Positions 28,541 to 36,685 of a stretch of 62,677 bases of DNA are shown piece after piece. A program made the position numbers and the translations under genes. The stretch comes from Mycolicibacter sinensis (GTDB lineage Bacteria > Actinomycetota > Actinomycetes > Mycobacteriales > Mycobacteriaceae), in NCBI RefSeq assembly GCF_001667375.1, contig NZ_LZIN01000016.1:1-62677 (forward strand), given 5' to 3'. Position 1 is the stretch's first letter. Each line of letters starts with the position of its first letter. The notes under the pieces are model-generated. The model saw nothing but the letters and a program-made list of their open reading frames with translations, searched no databases and was not told the DNA's origin.

Positions 28541-29488
28541 ATGTCGGATGCGGACATTTTGAGAGACCTACGTGAGCAGGTTCTAGACGAGTCAGAATCA
28601 TTGGTGAGCTTGCTCCGCAAGTGCCTCGCCCTCGGTGCTGTCACAGGCTCAGACGATCTGCGCGCTTGGGCAACGAACGAATTAAAGGGCTACGACGACG
28701 ATGCGCCGCTACCGACCTACCGGACAATCACCGCTCCGTTGTTCGTTGACACCGTAAGCGGTCGATTCCATTCCAAGAATCAACAAATTAGCCGGATGCA
28801 GATTCCGGACGAACTGCTTGGGGGAGTCCCCGAGGCGATTGACTTCAGGCAGCCGATTGAGGAGATAATCCAGACTGCCACAGGCGAAAAAGACTATCAA
28901 TCAATGGGTTACGGAACATTTGCCCTGGTTGCTGCAAAATGGAGCGCGAAGCTCCCAATGTTCCAAGATATTACGGCGCTCTATTACAAGGTTGCTAGGT
29001 CAGCCGTCGCTGGCATCGTCAGCACGGTCAGAACAACGTTGGTCGAAATCGTCATTGATCTGGCGAAAGATGTTCCCCTAGACAGCCTTCCGAGCAAGGC
29101 CAAAGTAGATTCGGCGGTACAGGTGCACATCAATTCGAACGACAACAACAGCATCAACGTTGCCGGAGATAATACGGGCGTCATCGGTCAGGGTGCAGGA
29201 TCGACGCAGATTCAAAACAACACTGTCCCAACGGAATTGACTGACGTCATCATCAAAATGCGGGAAGCGTTGGCAGACATCAACGATCCTGAACAGCGAG
29301 CGGATGCCGAGCAAGCAATCGATGATTTTGACGAGGCGGTGTCGGAGAGTGACCCGAAACCCGAGAAGATCAAACGTCGTTCGCGGGCACTTGAACGGGT
29401 AACAACGGCCATCGTTGGCGGTGCCCTATCTCAACTGGCGAAAGATGGCGTCGGCCTAGCTTTGGAGCATTTTCACCTACTTGTCTAG
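28541..29488 (+). CDS. AbiTii-type putative abortive-infection protein
   Basis: This 315-residue protein has an N-terminal region (about residues 1-100) with LREQVLDESESLVSLLRKCL, LRAWATNELKGY and LPTYRTI. I recognise this as the AbiTii domain, found in proteins linked to phage defence. A central segment rich in Asn (INSNDNNSINVAGDN) leads to a helical C-terminal half with repeated Glu/Asp/Arg helices and a final hydrophobic LSQLAKDGVGLALEHFHLLV. The mechanism of AbiTii proteins is not known to me. Its place just behind the integrase is typical for satellite defence cargo that blocks rival phages. Confidence 0.7.
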   Translation: MSDADILRDLREQVLDESESLVSLLRKCLALGAVTGSDDLRAWATNELKGYDDDAPLPTYRTITAPLFVDTVSGRFHSKNQQISRMQIPDELLGGVPEAIDFRQPIEEIIQTATGEKDYQSMGYGTFALVAAKWSAKLPMFQDITALYYKVARSAVAGIVSTVRTTLVEIVIDLAKDVPLDSLPSKAKVDSAVQVHINSNDNNSINVAGDNTGVIGQGAGSTQIQNNTVPTELTDVIIKMREALADINDPEQRADAEQAIDDFDEAVSESDPKPEKIKRRSRALERVTTAIVGGALSQLAKDGVGLALEHFHLLV

Positions 29489-29585
29489 CGGCATAGGTAA
29501 TGGATGGGTAGACCAACGACCAGTCAGCGTACCAACCCAGGTCAACGGTCTAACCCCGGCAGGTTTACCATTTGCGGACCTCGCG
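29489..29585. other. gap between convergent AbiTii-like and terminase-small-like genes
   Basis: This 97-base gap contains CATAGGTA (29492-29499), a motif also seen beside the right end at 38716-38723. No clear terminator hairpin is visible. Confidence 0.3.
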
Positions 29586-30578
29586 CTAGCAGCCTGACCG
29601 ACCGGGCGGCAGTGCGCGCAGCGCGCCAATCTCCGCGTTGACCGCGTTGGCTGCCCGTATGGCGTCATCGCCGGTCACGTGGTAGCCGTCCCGGTAGTTT
29701 CTATCCGGCGGCACCTGGTCACGGCTCTGCGGGCCACGTGGGCGGTCGTAATCGCCATGCGCTCGCGAGCTGCACCCGCTCACGTGCTCGCGACCAGGGC
29801 GGGGGCGTTCGGCCTGGTCAGGTACGCCGTAATTAATTTGGTCATATTGACCACCGCCATACAAACCGTCTGAATCATGGCCGCTACCAACGCTATCCGG
29901 TCGTTGGTGCGTGATGTCGTCAAAAATTTCTTCATATGGCTTGATCGGTCCAATTTCAACCTGTTCACGCGGTTTCAAGCCAGCACGGTTGAGTGAGTCT
30001 TTGATGGCGTCTAGCTGTACAGCCGACGGTCTGTCGTCATCAAAGGCTATCTCTAATTCCTTGCCTATCAACCGATTTGCGGCCATCTCTAGCCGTACTC
30101 GCGCCTTGCTAACAACATGACGTGTTGCACCGCCGTGCGTCTTGCAGACCCGACCGCCAGGTATCGCAAAACGTCGGCATCGCTCACCTTTGGCATTTGT
30201 TGCTACGCAGCGTCTTTCGGCGTGATTAGCGAGTACCGAATCATAGTATTCGACATTTTCTTTGATCGTAGAATTACCGCGTTCGTCGCGGTTCGGCTTC
30301 TTTGGGTAGCCCTCTTTCTTGCGTCGCGCACGTCCATGCCCGTCTACCGGATCAATGACCGCCGGTAAGTTCGCAACAGAATCACGTGCTTTAGCCTCCC
30401 CACTACTAATGCCCAAGTGTTCACGAATCTTGGCTAATTCATCCTGTATTTCTTCCTCACTCAAGCCGGCTTCGCGAAGTTTCTTGATCGCCACCGTTCG
30501 CCGCCGCTTGTACTCGGCACGCGCTCTTTGCGCGTTCTCACCAACCGTAGATTTTGAATACTCTTCCCACGTACTCAT
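29586..30578 (-). CDS. terminase-small-subunit-like phage protein with C-C-C-H zinc motif
   Basis: This 330-residue protein has a basic helical N-terminus (RRRTVAIKKLREAGLSEEEIQDEL) and a zinc-type motif at about residues 121-143: RRCVATNAKGERCRRF, then RVCKTHGGA. A helical segment ends AIKDSLNRAGLKPREQVEIG, and a polar tail follows. I recall CxxH-GGA proteins with a following LDRAGL segment from actinophages, usually called terminase small subunits. If so it would redirect a helper's packaging motor to the element DNA. The zinc motif is seen directly; the terminase role is inference. It is the last gene of the leftward replication operon. Confidence 0.5.
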   Translation of the reverse strand: MSTWEEYSKSTVGENAQRARAEYKRRRTVAIKKLREAGLSEEEIQDELAKIREHLGISSGEAKARDSVANLPAVIDPVDGHGRARRKKEGYPKKPNRDERGNSTIKENVEYYDSVLANHAERRCVATNAKGERCRRFAIPGGRVCKTHGGATRHVVSKARVRLEMAANRLIGKELEIAFDDDRPSAVQLDAIKDSLNRAGLKPREQVEIGPIKPYEEIFDDITHQRPDSVGSGHDSDGLYGGGQYDQINYGVPDQAERPRPGREHVSGCSSRAHGDYDRPRGPQSRDQVPPDRNYRDGYHVTGDDAIRAANAVNAEIGALRALPPGRSGC

Positions 30579-30617
30579 TTCTGTTGCTCCCCAACTACGT
30601 TGACTCGCACACTCATT

Positions 30618-30821
30618 CTATTTACCAACCTTAACCTTGCGGTTCCTGTAACTACCGGGTGCAAAGCACCACGCAGGTACGACAACCTCGATACCGCAAC
30701 ATGTTTCGACTCTACGTACTCCAGCCGGCCAATCAACATCATGGACACAACCGCACCGCGAACAATCAACCGCTAGCGTTCGCCTACCGCTTTCGCTGTA
30801 CGTCACACTTTGAATACTCAC
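30618..30821 (-). CDS. small zinc-ribbon-like protein
   Basis: I place the start at the GTG at 30819-30821, which overlaps the upstream stop by four bases (GTGA). The 67-residue product begins MSIQSVTYSESGRR, followed by CSRCGCVHDVDW, CCGIEV and a basic end YRNRKVKVGK. The Cys pairs suggest a zinc ribbon binding DNA or protein. The frame is open upstream, but the overlap with the 70-residue gene argues for this start. No family was recognised. Confidence 0.5.
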   Translation of the reverse strand: MSIQSVTYSESGRRTLAVDCSRCGCVHDVDWPAGVRRVETCCGIEVVVPAWCFAPGSYRNRKVKVGK

Positions 30822-31030
30822 GACGTATACCCGCGCCAAAGCTTGTCCAGATTCATTGCCCGCAATGTCAATTGAAGTCCAGACTTCAATACAACAAACA
30901 CATAGTCGCCGTAAGAGTTCGATTGTTCCCATGCTAAAGCGATCTCATCACGGTCTACCACAGCATCAGCATTGAATCCGTTATCCGGCGTTCGGATAGA
31001 ACATTTAATCATGCTCTTGCGTAAAGCCAT
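30818..31030 (-). CDS. hypothetical protein next to the iteron cluster
   Basis: This 70-residue protein (MALRKSMIKCSIRTPDNGFNADAV, then DEIALAWEQSNSYGDYVFVVL) has no recognised family. Codon use and length look real, and a coding upstream neighbour on the same strand plus the GTGA overlap with the next gene support it. The start ATG at 31028-31030 follows GAAAGGTAATAGAAG. It is the first gene downstream of the GTACAA repeats and could bind them, which is speculative. Confidence 0.6.
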   Translation of the reverse strand: MALRKSMIKCSIRTPDNGFNADAVVDRDEIALAWEQSNSYGDYVFVVLKSGLQLTLRAMNLDKLWRGYTS

Positions 31031-31074
31031 CTTCTATTACCTTTCTATTCAATCATCGAAAATCAAAAATCCAT

Positions 31075-31230
31075 TTGTACGTTTGTACGCCCCTTAGTAA
31101 GAGGGGCGCGTACAAGTAGGCCGTACAACCCCGTACAACCCCGCGTACAACGCGCTGACCTGTGCCGATGGCCGCCGACCACGTGCCGCGTACAAGCGCG
31201 TACAAGCTCGCGTACTTTGTACGCGTACAA
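31075..31230. repeat. iteron-like cluster of GTACAA repeats, candidate replication origin
   Basis: Ten copies of GTACAA or its complement lie within 156 bases. Forward copies start at 31110, 31123, 31133, 31145, 31190, 31200 and 31225; inverted TTGTAC copies start at 31075, 31083 and 31217. Several are preceded by CGC or CC. A hairpin CGCCCCT/AGGGGCG (31088-31108) is embedded. The cluster fills the gap between the primase-helicase stop and the 70-residue gene, where replication origins of P4-like elements sit. Confidence 0.75.
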
Positions 31231-31255
31231 ATCCCGTCGGGCACACAATGATTCG

Positions 31256-33490
31256 TCATTCGGTACCATCGTCCAAATCCTTGAGCCGTGCATCAATCTC
31301 GGCAAGCTCGCGTTGCGCCTTAGTTCTCTTGTCCAGTGCTTGCCGGTTGGGTTTGCGGGCGGTTGGGTAGTCATCAGACTTAAGACGCCATATCTTGCCG
31401 CGCTCGGAACCAATGCGTTCATAGGCGCAGCCGTCTTTAACCCATCTGGCGAGCTGGCGAGTAATCTTTTGTCGATTCGCCTCATAGCCAGCGTCTTTCG
31501 CTGTCGATTCAAAGACGCCGTATACAATCTCTGCGTCGGTCAAGCCGTCCACGCCAGCGCCTGCCAGCTTCGACACGATCAAATCTCGCCAATCTGCCGC
31601 AGCCTTGGACGTTCCGCTAAGCAGCTCGTCGCGGTATTCAAGCGGTCTAATCGGGTTGCCATACGGTGCCTTGAGCTGCGTCAGCTCGCGCAGGGAATCG
31701 TAGGAATTATCGGCCCAAATATTGCAGACCGAACCAAGGCCAGCCACCAGGAACCGCGAACCGTAGACATCTGACAAGTTGCGCGGTTTGGAATTCTGTT
31801 GCTGCGCTTTGCGGTTGTGATGACAACAACCGAATTCGACACCTTCACCAATCACGCGTTGCATGGCGTCGTTAAAGCCGATACCGGCGTCGTTGTCGTT
31901 TGGATTCGACAGCATGTCTTTCACACTGTCAACGATCACCATACCGACGTTGTCGCCACCTAGACGTAACACCCACTGTGCGAACAGTTTTGGATCATCG
32001 TCACATTGGAACGGCACAGGACCGGGCCAGAACACAAATCGACGCTTCAAGCCGTCTCGGATGGCAGGATCATTCAAATCGACCATCCGCATAATTGACT
32101 CATGGATGTTCGCAGGTCGGTCTAGAGCAAGATAGACGGTCACGCGGTCATCGGGCGCGACAGGGAACCCGAGCACGTCAGGGGCGCGTAATCCGGCCCG
32201 TGCCAACGCAATCTGTTGAATGAGTGTTGACTTCCCGGTGCCATCGCTGCCAAACAGCATCAATCCCTGCTCTTTGGCCCAAAGCACATGAGAACCGCTC
32301 CCCCAAATCGGCTCGCCCGCTTGACGGGACTCTAGAAACGCCAGGCCATCAAGTGCCTTGTTCTCAGATGATGCCAAAAGGCTTTGCGCTTCGCGCTCTT
32401 TGACGATTTGCAGAGCTTGGCGCTCAAGTAGTTTCTTCTCTACCAACTTGCCTAGTTGGTCGTCACGTGACGTTTCGGGTTGCCTGTCAGGTGTAGCCGA
32501 TTGCCAACGGTCGTAACACGCTTGCTCACTGATTGCTAGAGCGTTGCCGATAGCAGCTTTGGTCATGCGCTCAAAATCTTCGGCCGGAAACCGCTTGCCG
32601 CGACGCTTGTACGCTTGCTCACTGGCGGCGCGTACTTTGTCACGCGCAACGGCCCAACCGTAGCGATGTCCTCTAGCCTCACGTGCCGCTACATTGAGCA
32701 GAATAAAGGTCGGCGTATGCGTATTGTCGCAATCGTCGCCCAACTTTGCCTGTATCAGGCCATCGATTACGTTGGGTTGCGGGCCATCTGAATACTGTTG
32801 CTCGAAATCATCATCCGAACACGCACCACCGCCCTGGTTGATTTTGCGTTCGTAGCGTAGACCGTCATGCCAGGAATCGGGTAACATTGGCAATTTGGCC
32901 GGCATATTGAGCTGCTTACCATTTTCGGCGTAGCACTGGACAATTCGACCCGAATGATGCCACGATGGCGGCGCTTGGATATAACGGTGCCACCACTGGA
33001 TAAGTTCAATCCCGTCAGCGGGGTTAGGTTGACCGATCCAACCGGGTTTGATTCTAAACAGCCGTATACCACTGCCGCTCTCAAAACCTCTAGCAGTGAC
33101 AACCGGGGCGGGTGGCAGTGGTCCAAATTTGCGCTCAAGTTCGGCGAGTGATTCTAGGCCGACCTTGTTGGCGTAGTTGTCGATATCGATGCCGATTCGA
33201 TCCTGCGGACATCTAGCTGCAATCGACAAAATGCCCTGTACACCATCGCGTTTCATCTCTGCTATGCGCTCTAGCCACAACGGATATTGATCGGCGGTAG
33301 GAAAATCAGCGTCATCGCCGGTGATGCCCGACAACCAGGGAACTTTATAGCTCGGCGATAAATCACCCGAGGGAACGCGGCCCGTAGGGATTGGATGCCA
33401 ACCGTTCATAGCCAGATGGTCGGCGTAGGACAACCATTTATCTGGTGAAAGCGATTGCGGCACAGCGCGAGTCGCTGCTACAGTGGTCAT
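31256..33490 (-). CDS. primase-polymerase / RepA-like helicase fusion
   Basis: This 744-residue replication protein has an N-terminal bifunctional primase-polymerase domain (about 15-215). The metal-binding Asp102 and Asp104 lie in RIGIDIDNY, and SGSGIRLF and SWHHSGR are further prim-pol type motifs. A RecA-type ATPase domain runs from about 395 to 620 with Walker A GSDGTGKST (414-422), Walker B MVIVDS (Asp521) and GCCHHNRK. The C-terminal segment KITRQLARWVKDGCAYERIG reads as a winged helix. It would start and drive replication of the excised element from the nearby repeats. A hairpin lies upstream at 33529-33560. Confidence 0.85.
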   Translation of the reverse strand: MTTVAATRAVPQSLSPDKWLSYADHLAMNGWHPIPTGRVPSGDLSPSYKVPWLSGITGDDADFPTADQYPLWLERIAEMKRDGVQGILSIAARCPQDRIGIDIDNYANKVGLESLAELERKFGPLPPAPVVTARGFESGSGIRLFRIKPGWIGQPNPADGIELIQWWHRYIQAPPSWHHSGRIVQCYAENGKQLNMPAKLPMLPDSWHDGLRYERKINQGGGACSDDDFEQQYSDGPQPNVIDGLIQAKLGDDCDNTHTPTFILLNVAAREARGHRYGWAVARDKVRAASEQAYKRRGKRFPAEDFERMTKAAIGNALAISEQACYDRWQSATPDRQPETSRDDQLGKLVEKKLLERQALQIVKEREAQSLLASSENKALDGLAFLESRQAGEPIWGSGSHVLWAKEQGLMLFGSDGTGKSTLIQQIALARAGLRAPDVLGFPVAPDDRVTVYLALDRPANIHESIMRMVDLNDPAIRDGLKRRFVFWPGPVPFQCDDDPKLFAQWVLRLGGDNVGMVIVDSVKDMLSNPNDNDAGIGFNDAMQRVIGEGVEFGCCHHNRKAQQQNSKPRNLSDVYGSRFLVAGLGSVCNIWADNSYDSLRELTQLKAPYGNPIRPLEYRDELLSGTSKAAADWRDLIVSKLAGAGVDGLTDAEIVYGVFESTAKDAGYEANRQKITRQLARWVKDGCAYERIGSERGKIWRLKSDDYPTARKPNRQALDKRTKAQRELAEIDARLKDLDDGTE

Positions 33491-33528
33491 TGGTCAACCT
33501 CAAATCCTCAGCGGGTCAGGCCATAGCG

Positions 33529-33560
33529 ATACCGGCGAGACGGCCATCCCTCGCCGGTAT
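33529..33560 (-). terminator. perfect 11-bp stem-loop before the primase-helicase gene
   Basis: ATACCGGCGAG (33529-33539) pairs with CTCGCCGGTAT (33550-33560) around a 10-base loop. It lies in the 78-base gap between the 185-residue gene and the primase-helicase gene. There is no T-run, so it could be a mycobacterial-type terminator, an attenuator, or an RNA element like the P4 immunity RNA. Confidence 0.55.
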
Positions 33561-33568
33561 TCGCGTCT

Positions 33569-34126
33569 TCAGGTAGCAACGTGGGTCGAATAGATCGATG
33601 CGGCAACAGGTTTGGTCAGCGAGAAATCAAGGCATTCTGGCGTATCATCTAGACCGTTGCACCAAACAAGGCAATCAACACAAGCCTTGTATAGGCAGAC
33701 GTATTCGCCGTAAACAACTTTGATGGCGTGTTCTGCCTTGCCTGCAAAGATTGTCCGGTCATGAACCGCGCCAACGCCGCAGCGGTTGTGTCTGGCAAGG
33801 TATTTGGCAGCAAGCTTTTCGTTTGTGTATTCTGACATATCAAAAGCGACTCGTGGGTCAAAGCCTAGTAGGACACACGGCCCGGTAACGCCGGTCAGTG
33901 GTCCATCATTGCGCAGATGCCAGCGGTATTCGTCTACAGTCTTAGCCGCCAATCGGCGTAGGTCATGGTTGCGCGTTTGAGCCAGCTGGTCGATTTGATC
34001 GGCCAGGCGGTCTATCTGGTCATAATCCAAGATGGCCGGTTGCCCTGATTGGGAAGCAACTTGCTCTAGCCGTTGGTGCAGCTCGCGGTTGTCGTCAAAA
34101 CCTGCGAACGGGTCATAATCGGTCAC
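33569..34126 (-). CDS. hypothetical protein of the replication operon
   Basis: This 185-residue protein starts MTDYDPFAGFDDNRELHQRLEQ at an ATG overlapping the stop of the HTH gene by four bases. Residues 30-70 form a likely amphipathic helix (DRLADQIDQLAQTRNHDLRRLAAKTV). The C-terminal half contains GVGAVHDRTIFAGKAEH and four Cys (CLYKACVDCLVWCNG) that may bind metal. I do not recognise a family. It is translated together with the HTH protein and precedes the primase-helicase gene. Confidence 0.65.
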   Translation of the reverse strand: MTDYDPFAGFDDNRELHQRLEQVASQSGQPAILDYDQIDRLADQIDQLAQTRNHDLRRLAAKTVDEYRWHLRNDGPLTGVTGPCVLLGFDPRVAFDMSEYTNEKLAAKYLARHNRCGVGAVHDRTIFAGKAEHAIKVVYGEYVCLYKACVDCLVWCNGLDDTPECLDFSLTKPVAASIYSTHVAT

Positions 34127-34341
34127 AGTGACTCAATCCATGCGTCTAGGTCAGAGCGACGCCAGTAGGCTTTACCGTCAGTCTTTTTCATATCTACGGG
34201 ACTCAAGCCTTTTTCCCGTAGGCGCAAGATTCCGTGTCGTGACGTTCGTTTACCTTTGTCAGTCAAATATTTTGCCGCTTCATCACGGTCTAGCAGTATT
34301 TTCGTGTCAGGTATCAAAGTAGGTGATGTGACCCTAGACAT
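34123..34341 (-). CDS. excisionase-like helix-turn-helix protein
   Basis: This 72-residue protein (KILLDRDEAAKYL, RHGILRLREKGLSPVDMKK, AYWRRSDLDAWIESL) has the layout of a MerR-like HTH_17 DNA-binding domain, as in phage excisionases and small regulators. It is the first gene of the leftward replication operon. It could be the switch regulator or the directionality factor; a second protein of this type lies at 38223-38399. Confidence 0.75.
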   Translation of the reverse strand: MSRVTSPTLIPDTKILLDRDEAAKYLTDKGKRTSRHGILRLREKGLSPVDMKKTDGKAYWRRSDLDAWIESL

Positions 34342-34697
34342 GCTTAAAACCTCACTTTTTCAAGGGTTTACGGCCTAATTAACTGTTCAGCAAGAGAATG
34401 GTTCGGCCTTGATCGGGCCGAATTGCGACGGCCCACCATAAGGGTATGTCGAATTGTGCTGGCGTGCAACGGGTTATCGGCGCGTTGCTGCCTATTCGCT
34501 CTTGACCGGCTCGCCATCGGCGGGCACACTGGGAATACGGGCAGCGTAGCCAGCCGTCGTAAGTCTCCCCGAGGTCAACGCACCGCAGGCGCGAGTGTGA
34601 ACCGCCGTCGCTCAAGGGTTTTGGGTTTTGTCCTACCTTTTCCCTAAAACTCTTGAGCATATGACGGATTTCATACACAAACGCGGAAGGCTTGAAA
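34342..34697. promoter_or_regulatory. divergent control region between replication and capsid operons
   Basis: These 356 bases separate the leftward HTH gene from the rightward capsid-like gene and should hold both promoters. A hairpin TTCGGCC (34402-34408) / GGCCGAA (34416-34422) is present. A weak minus-strand open frame occupies most of the region and is listed separately. I could not assign a confident -10/-35 pair. Confidence 0.4.
34379..34678 (-). CDS. possible small Cys-containing protein (doubtful)
   Basis: A 99-residue open frame includes SRLRCVDLGETYDGWLRCPYSQCARRW, which resembles zinc-binding small phage proteins. It would fill the divergent control region and be followed by the HTH gene 37 bases on. 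No ribosome-binding site stands out, and the GC-richer part may be non-coding. I keep it as a weak call. Confidence 0.3.
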   Translation of the reverse strand: MYEIRHMLKSFREKVGQNPKPLSDGGSHSRLRCVDLGETYDGWLRCPYSQCARRWRAGQERIGSNAPITRCTPAQFDIPLWWAVAIRPDQGRTILLLNS

Positions 34698-35846
34698 ATG
34701 ATGAGTGATCAACAACATTGGCCGGCGATTTTGCCCTATGGCGCCGAGGGCGGTATTGCGGCTGAATCTGATGCTTTGGTCAATGTAACGGCAGACGGCG
34801 TTGCCCTTTACGTTTTGTGGTCAGAGGTACAAGAGGCGCTATCGGTTTGGAACGCCGAAAGATCGGCAATTGGTCAGTTGTTGTCGCGTTTGACTATCAA
34901 TGCTGCTGATGCGGTTCCGCAAGCAATGCAGGATGAAAGCTTTGATCGGGCAAGCGAATTCGGTGAGCCTGAAGGTATCCGCTCGCCAGGCACTGCCCTT
35001 TTGCTCGGCAACACTTTGGAAGACTACGACAAAGCGGGCCGTTTTAGCTGGCGCTTCCTACGTGACTCGACAGCCGAGCAGGTCCGCGCAGTCACCAACT
35101 ACGCGCTGGCAGCCGATAATAAGCTGACCAACGGTTTGATTCTAAAAAGGTTGTTCGACCCGGCAATCGAACACAATGAGTTCAACCACAATTGCTATGG
35201 ATTGTGGACGGGCACTGATGGTTTGACGCCGCCGCCGCACTTGGGCAGAGTTTTCGAGTCCAACCACACGCACTACCTTGTGAGCGGCAATGATTCGATT
35301 GACCCCGGTGACCTTGAAAGCGCCATCGAACACGTAACCGAGCACGGTTATGGTGTTGAGGCAACGTCTCGATTGCTGGCTTTCATGCCGCCCGCCCTGG
35401 CGGATACCGTCGCCTGCTTTCGGGCAGGAATTGAGACGAATTCGGTTGTTGCACATCATGATTACATTCCCAGCGCAGGCGCACCGGCCTATTTGCAACC
35501 CGATAATATCGTGGGTGAGGTTGCACCAAAGGAAATCAACGGATTGAAGATTGACGGGTCATACGGCCCGCTGTGGATCGTTCGCAGTCAATATATCCCG
35601 TCGGGCTACTTTGCCGTTGTCGCCACCGATGGCGCTAACAGTGACAACAACGTGGTAAGCGTGCGTCAGCACGTCAATACGGCCTATCAGGGTTTGCGTT
35701 CGATTCCTGGCAAGACTCCCGGCTACCCGATCCAAGAATCTTTTTGGGCCAGGGCTATCGGCGTCGGCACGCGGCACCGTGGCGCAGCGTGTGTCATGCA
35801 GATCAAAGCCAGCGGCAATTACGCCACGCCAACTATCGCTATCTAA
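34698..35846 (+). CDS. phage major-capsid-like protein
   Basis: This 382-residue protein has no signal peptide or membrane helix. The segments HTHYLVSGNDSIDPGDLESA, EHGYG, the strand-rich part IDGSYGPLWIVRSQYIPSGYFAVVATDG and the end RHRGAACVMQIKASGNYATPT match, from memory, capsid proteins of HK97 fold in actinobacterial phages and prophages. I chose ATG at 34698, seven bases after GGAAGG. No portal, scaffold or protease gene lies beside it. It would make or resize the element's capsid with the help of a phage. The fold is inferred and needs a structure prediction. Confidence 0.6.
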   Translation: MMSDQQHWPAILPYGAEGGIAAESDALVNVTADGVALYVLWSEVQEALSVWNAERSAIGQLLSRLTINAADAVPQAMQDESFDRASEFGEPEGIRSPGTALLLGNTLEDYDKAGRFSWRFLRDSTAEQVRAVTNYALAADNKLTNGLILKRLFDPAIEHNEFNHNCYGLWTGTDGLTPPPHLGRVFESNHTHYLVSGNDSIDPGDLESAIEHVTEHGYGVEATSRLLAFMPPALADTVACFRAGIETNSVVAHHDYIPSAGAPAYLQPDNIVGEVAPKEINGLKIDGSYGPLWIVRSQYIPSGYFAVVATDGANSDNNVVSVRQHVNTAYQGLRSIPGKTPGYPIQESFWARAIGVGTRHRGAACVMQIKASGNYATPTIAI

Positions 35847-35901
35847 AGCCAGCGGTGCGGAAAAGTACGCGAAGTACGTTCGTAGACAAGAGGATTCAAA
35901 A

Positions 35902-36072
35902 ATGATATCTGGTGATGGCAAAGTTGGCATCGGCTACGTGTCAGGTGATGAGATCGGCGTAGCGTTTGAACGCTCAAAACAAGCAAGCGAATTCGGTTTG
36001 CCTGAAACCTATTGCGATCCAACGGATTACCACGGCAAAACGCCGGCCAGTGAGAAAATTATCGGGTTATGA
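35902..36072 (+). CDS. small protein downstream of the capsid-like gene
   Basis: This 56-residue product starts MISGDGKVGIGYVSGDEIGV at an ATG preceded by AAGAGGA. The open frame extends upstream into the capsid gene, but this start is better placed. It shares four bases with the next gene (ATGA). No family was recognised; its position suggests a capsid accessory or assembly role. Confidence 0.55.
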   Translation: MISGDGKVGIGYVSGDEIGVAFERSKQASEFGLPETYCDPTDYHGKTPASEKIIGL

Positions 36073-36452
36073 CGGTTCGCTATCCGGCAGACATTGATAA
36101 TCTTACGCACGGTTGGCGCTGGTATCGTGTGCAAGGTGGCAAGTTGTTGTCGCCGTTGTCGCCGTACCCTCTAGAGCTGGCCCGTAACGGAGTTCTAGAA
36201 AATGCCTACTTTGTACCCGGCATCAATGAGATTCGATCCATGCTTGCCTACATCAAGGATCGCGGTTGGTATGAACCCGCTATCAGTTTCGGCGCAGTAA
36301 TCGGGCCGTTTGTTCGTGACCCTGACATGCCGCGTATCGGTTCGATGATTTGCGCGAGCTACACCGCGGAAAGAGTCTACGCGAGAAACGCTGTGGTCGA
36401 ACAACTTTCAAGCAACTACGATGTACCCGTTAGCGCGGGTTTCGACTTTTGA
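36069..36452 (+). CDS. hypothetical protein of the capsid operon
   Basis: This 127-residue protein (MTVRYPADIDNLTHGWRWYRVQGGKLLSPLSPYP, ENAYFVPGINEIRSMLAYI, IGPFVRDPDMPRIGSMICASYTAERVY) is translationally coupled to the gene before it. Many aromatic residues and a mixed strand pattern suggest a compact fold. I do not recognise the family. It overlaps the convergent gene by 23 bases at its end. Confidence 0.6.
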   Translation: MTVRYPADIDNLTHGWRWYRVQGGKLLSPLSPYPLELARNGVLENAYFVPGINEIRSMLAYIKDRGWYEPAISFGAVIGPFVRDPDMPRIGSMICASYTAERVYARNAVVEQLSSNYDVPVSAGFDF

Positions 36453-36675
36453 GCAGCTTTCGATACCACGGCGGTGCCATGTACTTTTTCCATTCTTCCG
36501 GCGTGATGCCGGTAAAAATGAATTCACGATCTTCCGGCGAGAGATCAGGAAAGTTGTCCTGAACTAAGCCTGGTATCAACCGCTTTCGGAACCTATCAAT
36601 CAATTCAGGGTCAGCATCGATTTCTCGCGTGTGCTCTTGCATCGTAATGATTGACCGAACGGTTATGAGTGCCAT
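36430..36675 (-). CDS. hypothetical small helical protein
   Basis: This 81-residue protein starts MALITVRSIITMQEHTRE and has a helical middle (LIDRFRKRLIPGLVQDNFPDLSPEDREFI) and a basic end. I placed the start at 36673-36675, 11 bases after the upstream stop. It is read with the gene before it. No family was recognised. Confidence 0.5.
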   Translation of the reverse strand: MALITVRSIITMQEHTREIDADPELIDRFRKRLIPGLVQDNFPDLSPEDREFIFTGITPEEWKKYMAPPWYRKLLKSRNPR

Positions 36676-36685
36676 TCTGTACCGG

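Noticed and set aside
30575..30769. 64-codon minus-strand frame overlapping the zinc-ribbon gene
   Set aside because: It overlaps a better-supported Cys-rich frame and has no motif; the zinc-ribbon frame has the GTGA coupling.
31075..31230. CRISPR array
   Set aside because: The repeats are only six bases long, irregularly spaced and in both orientations, and there are no cas genes.
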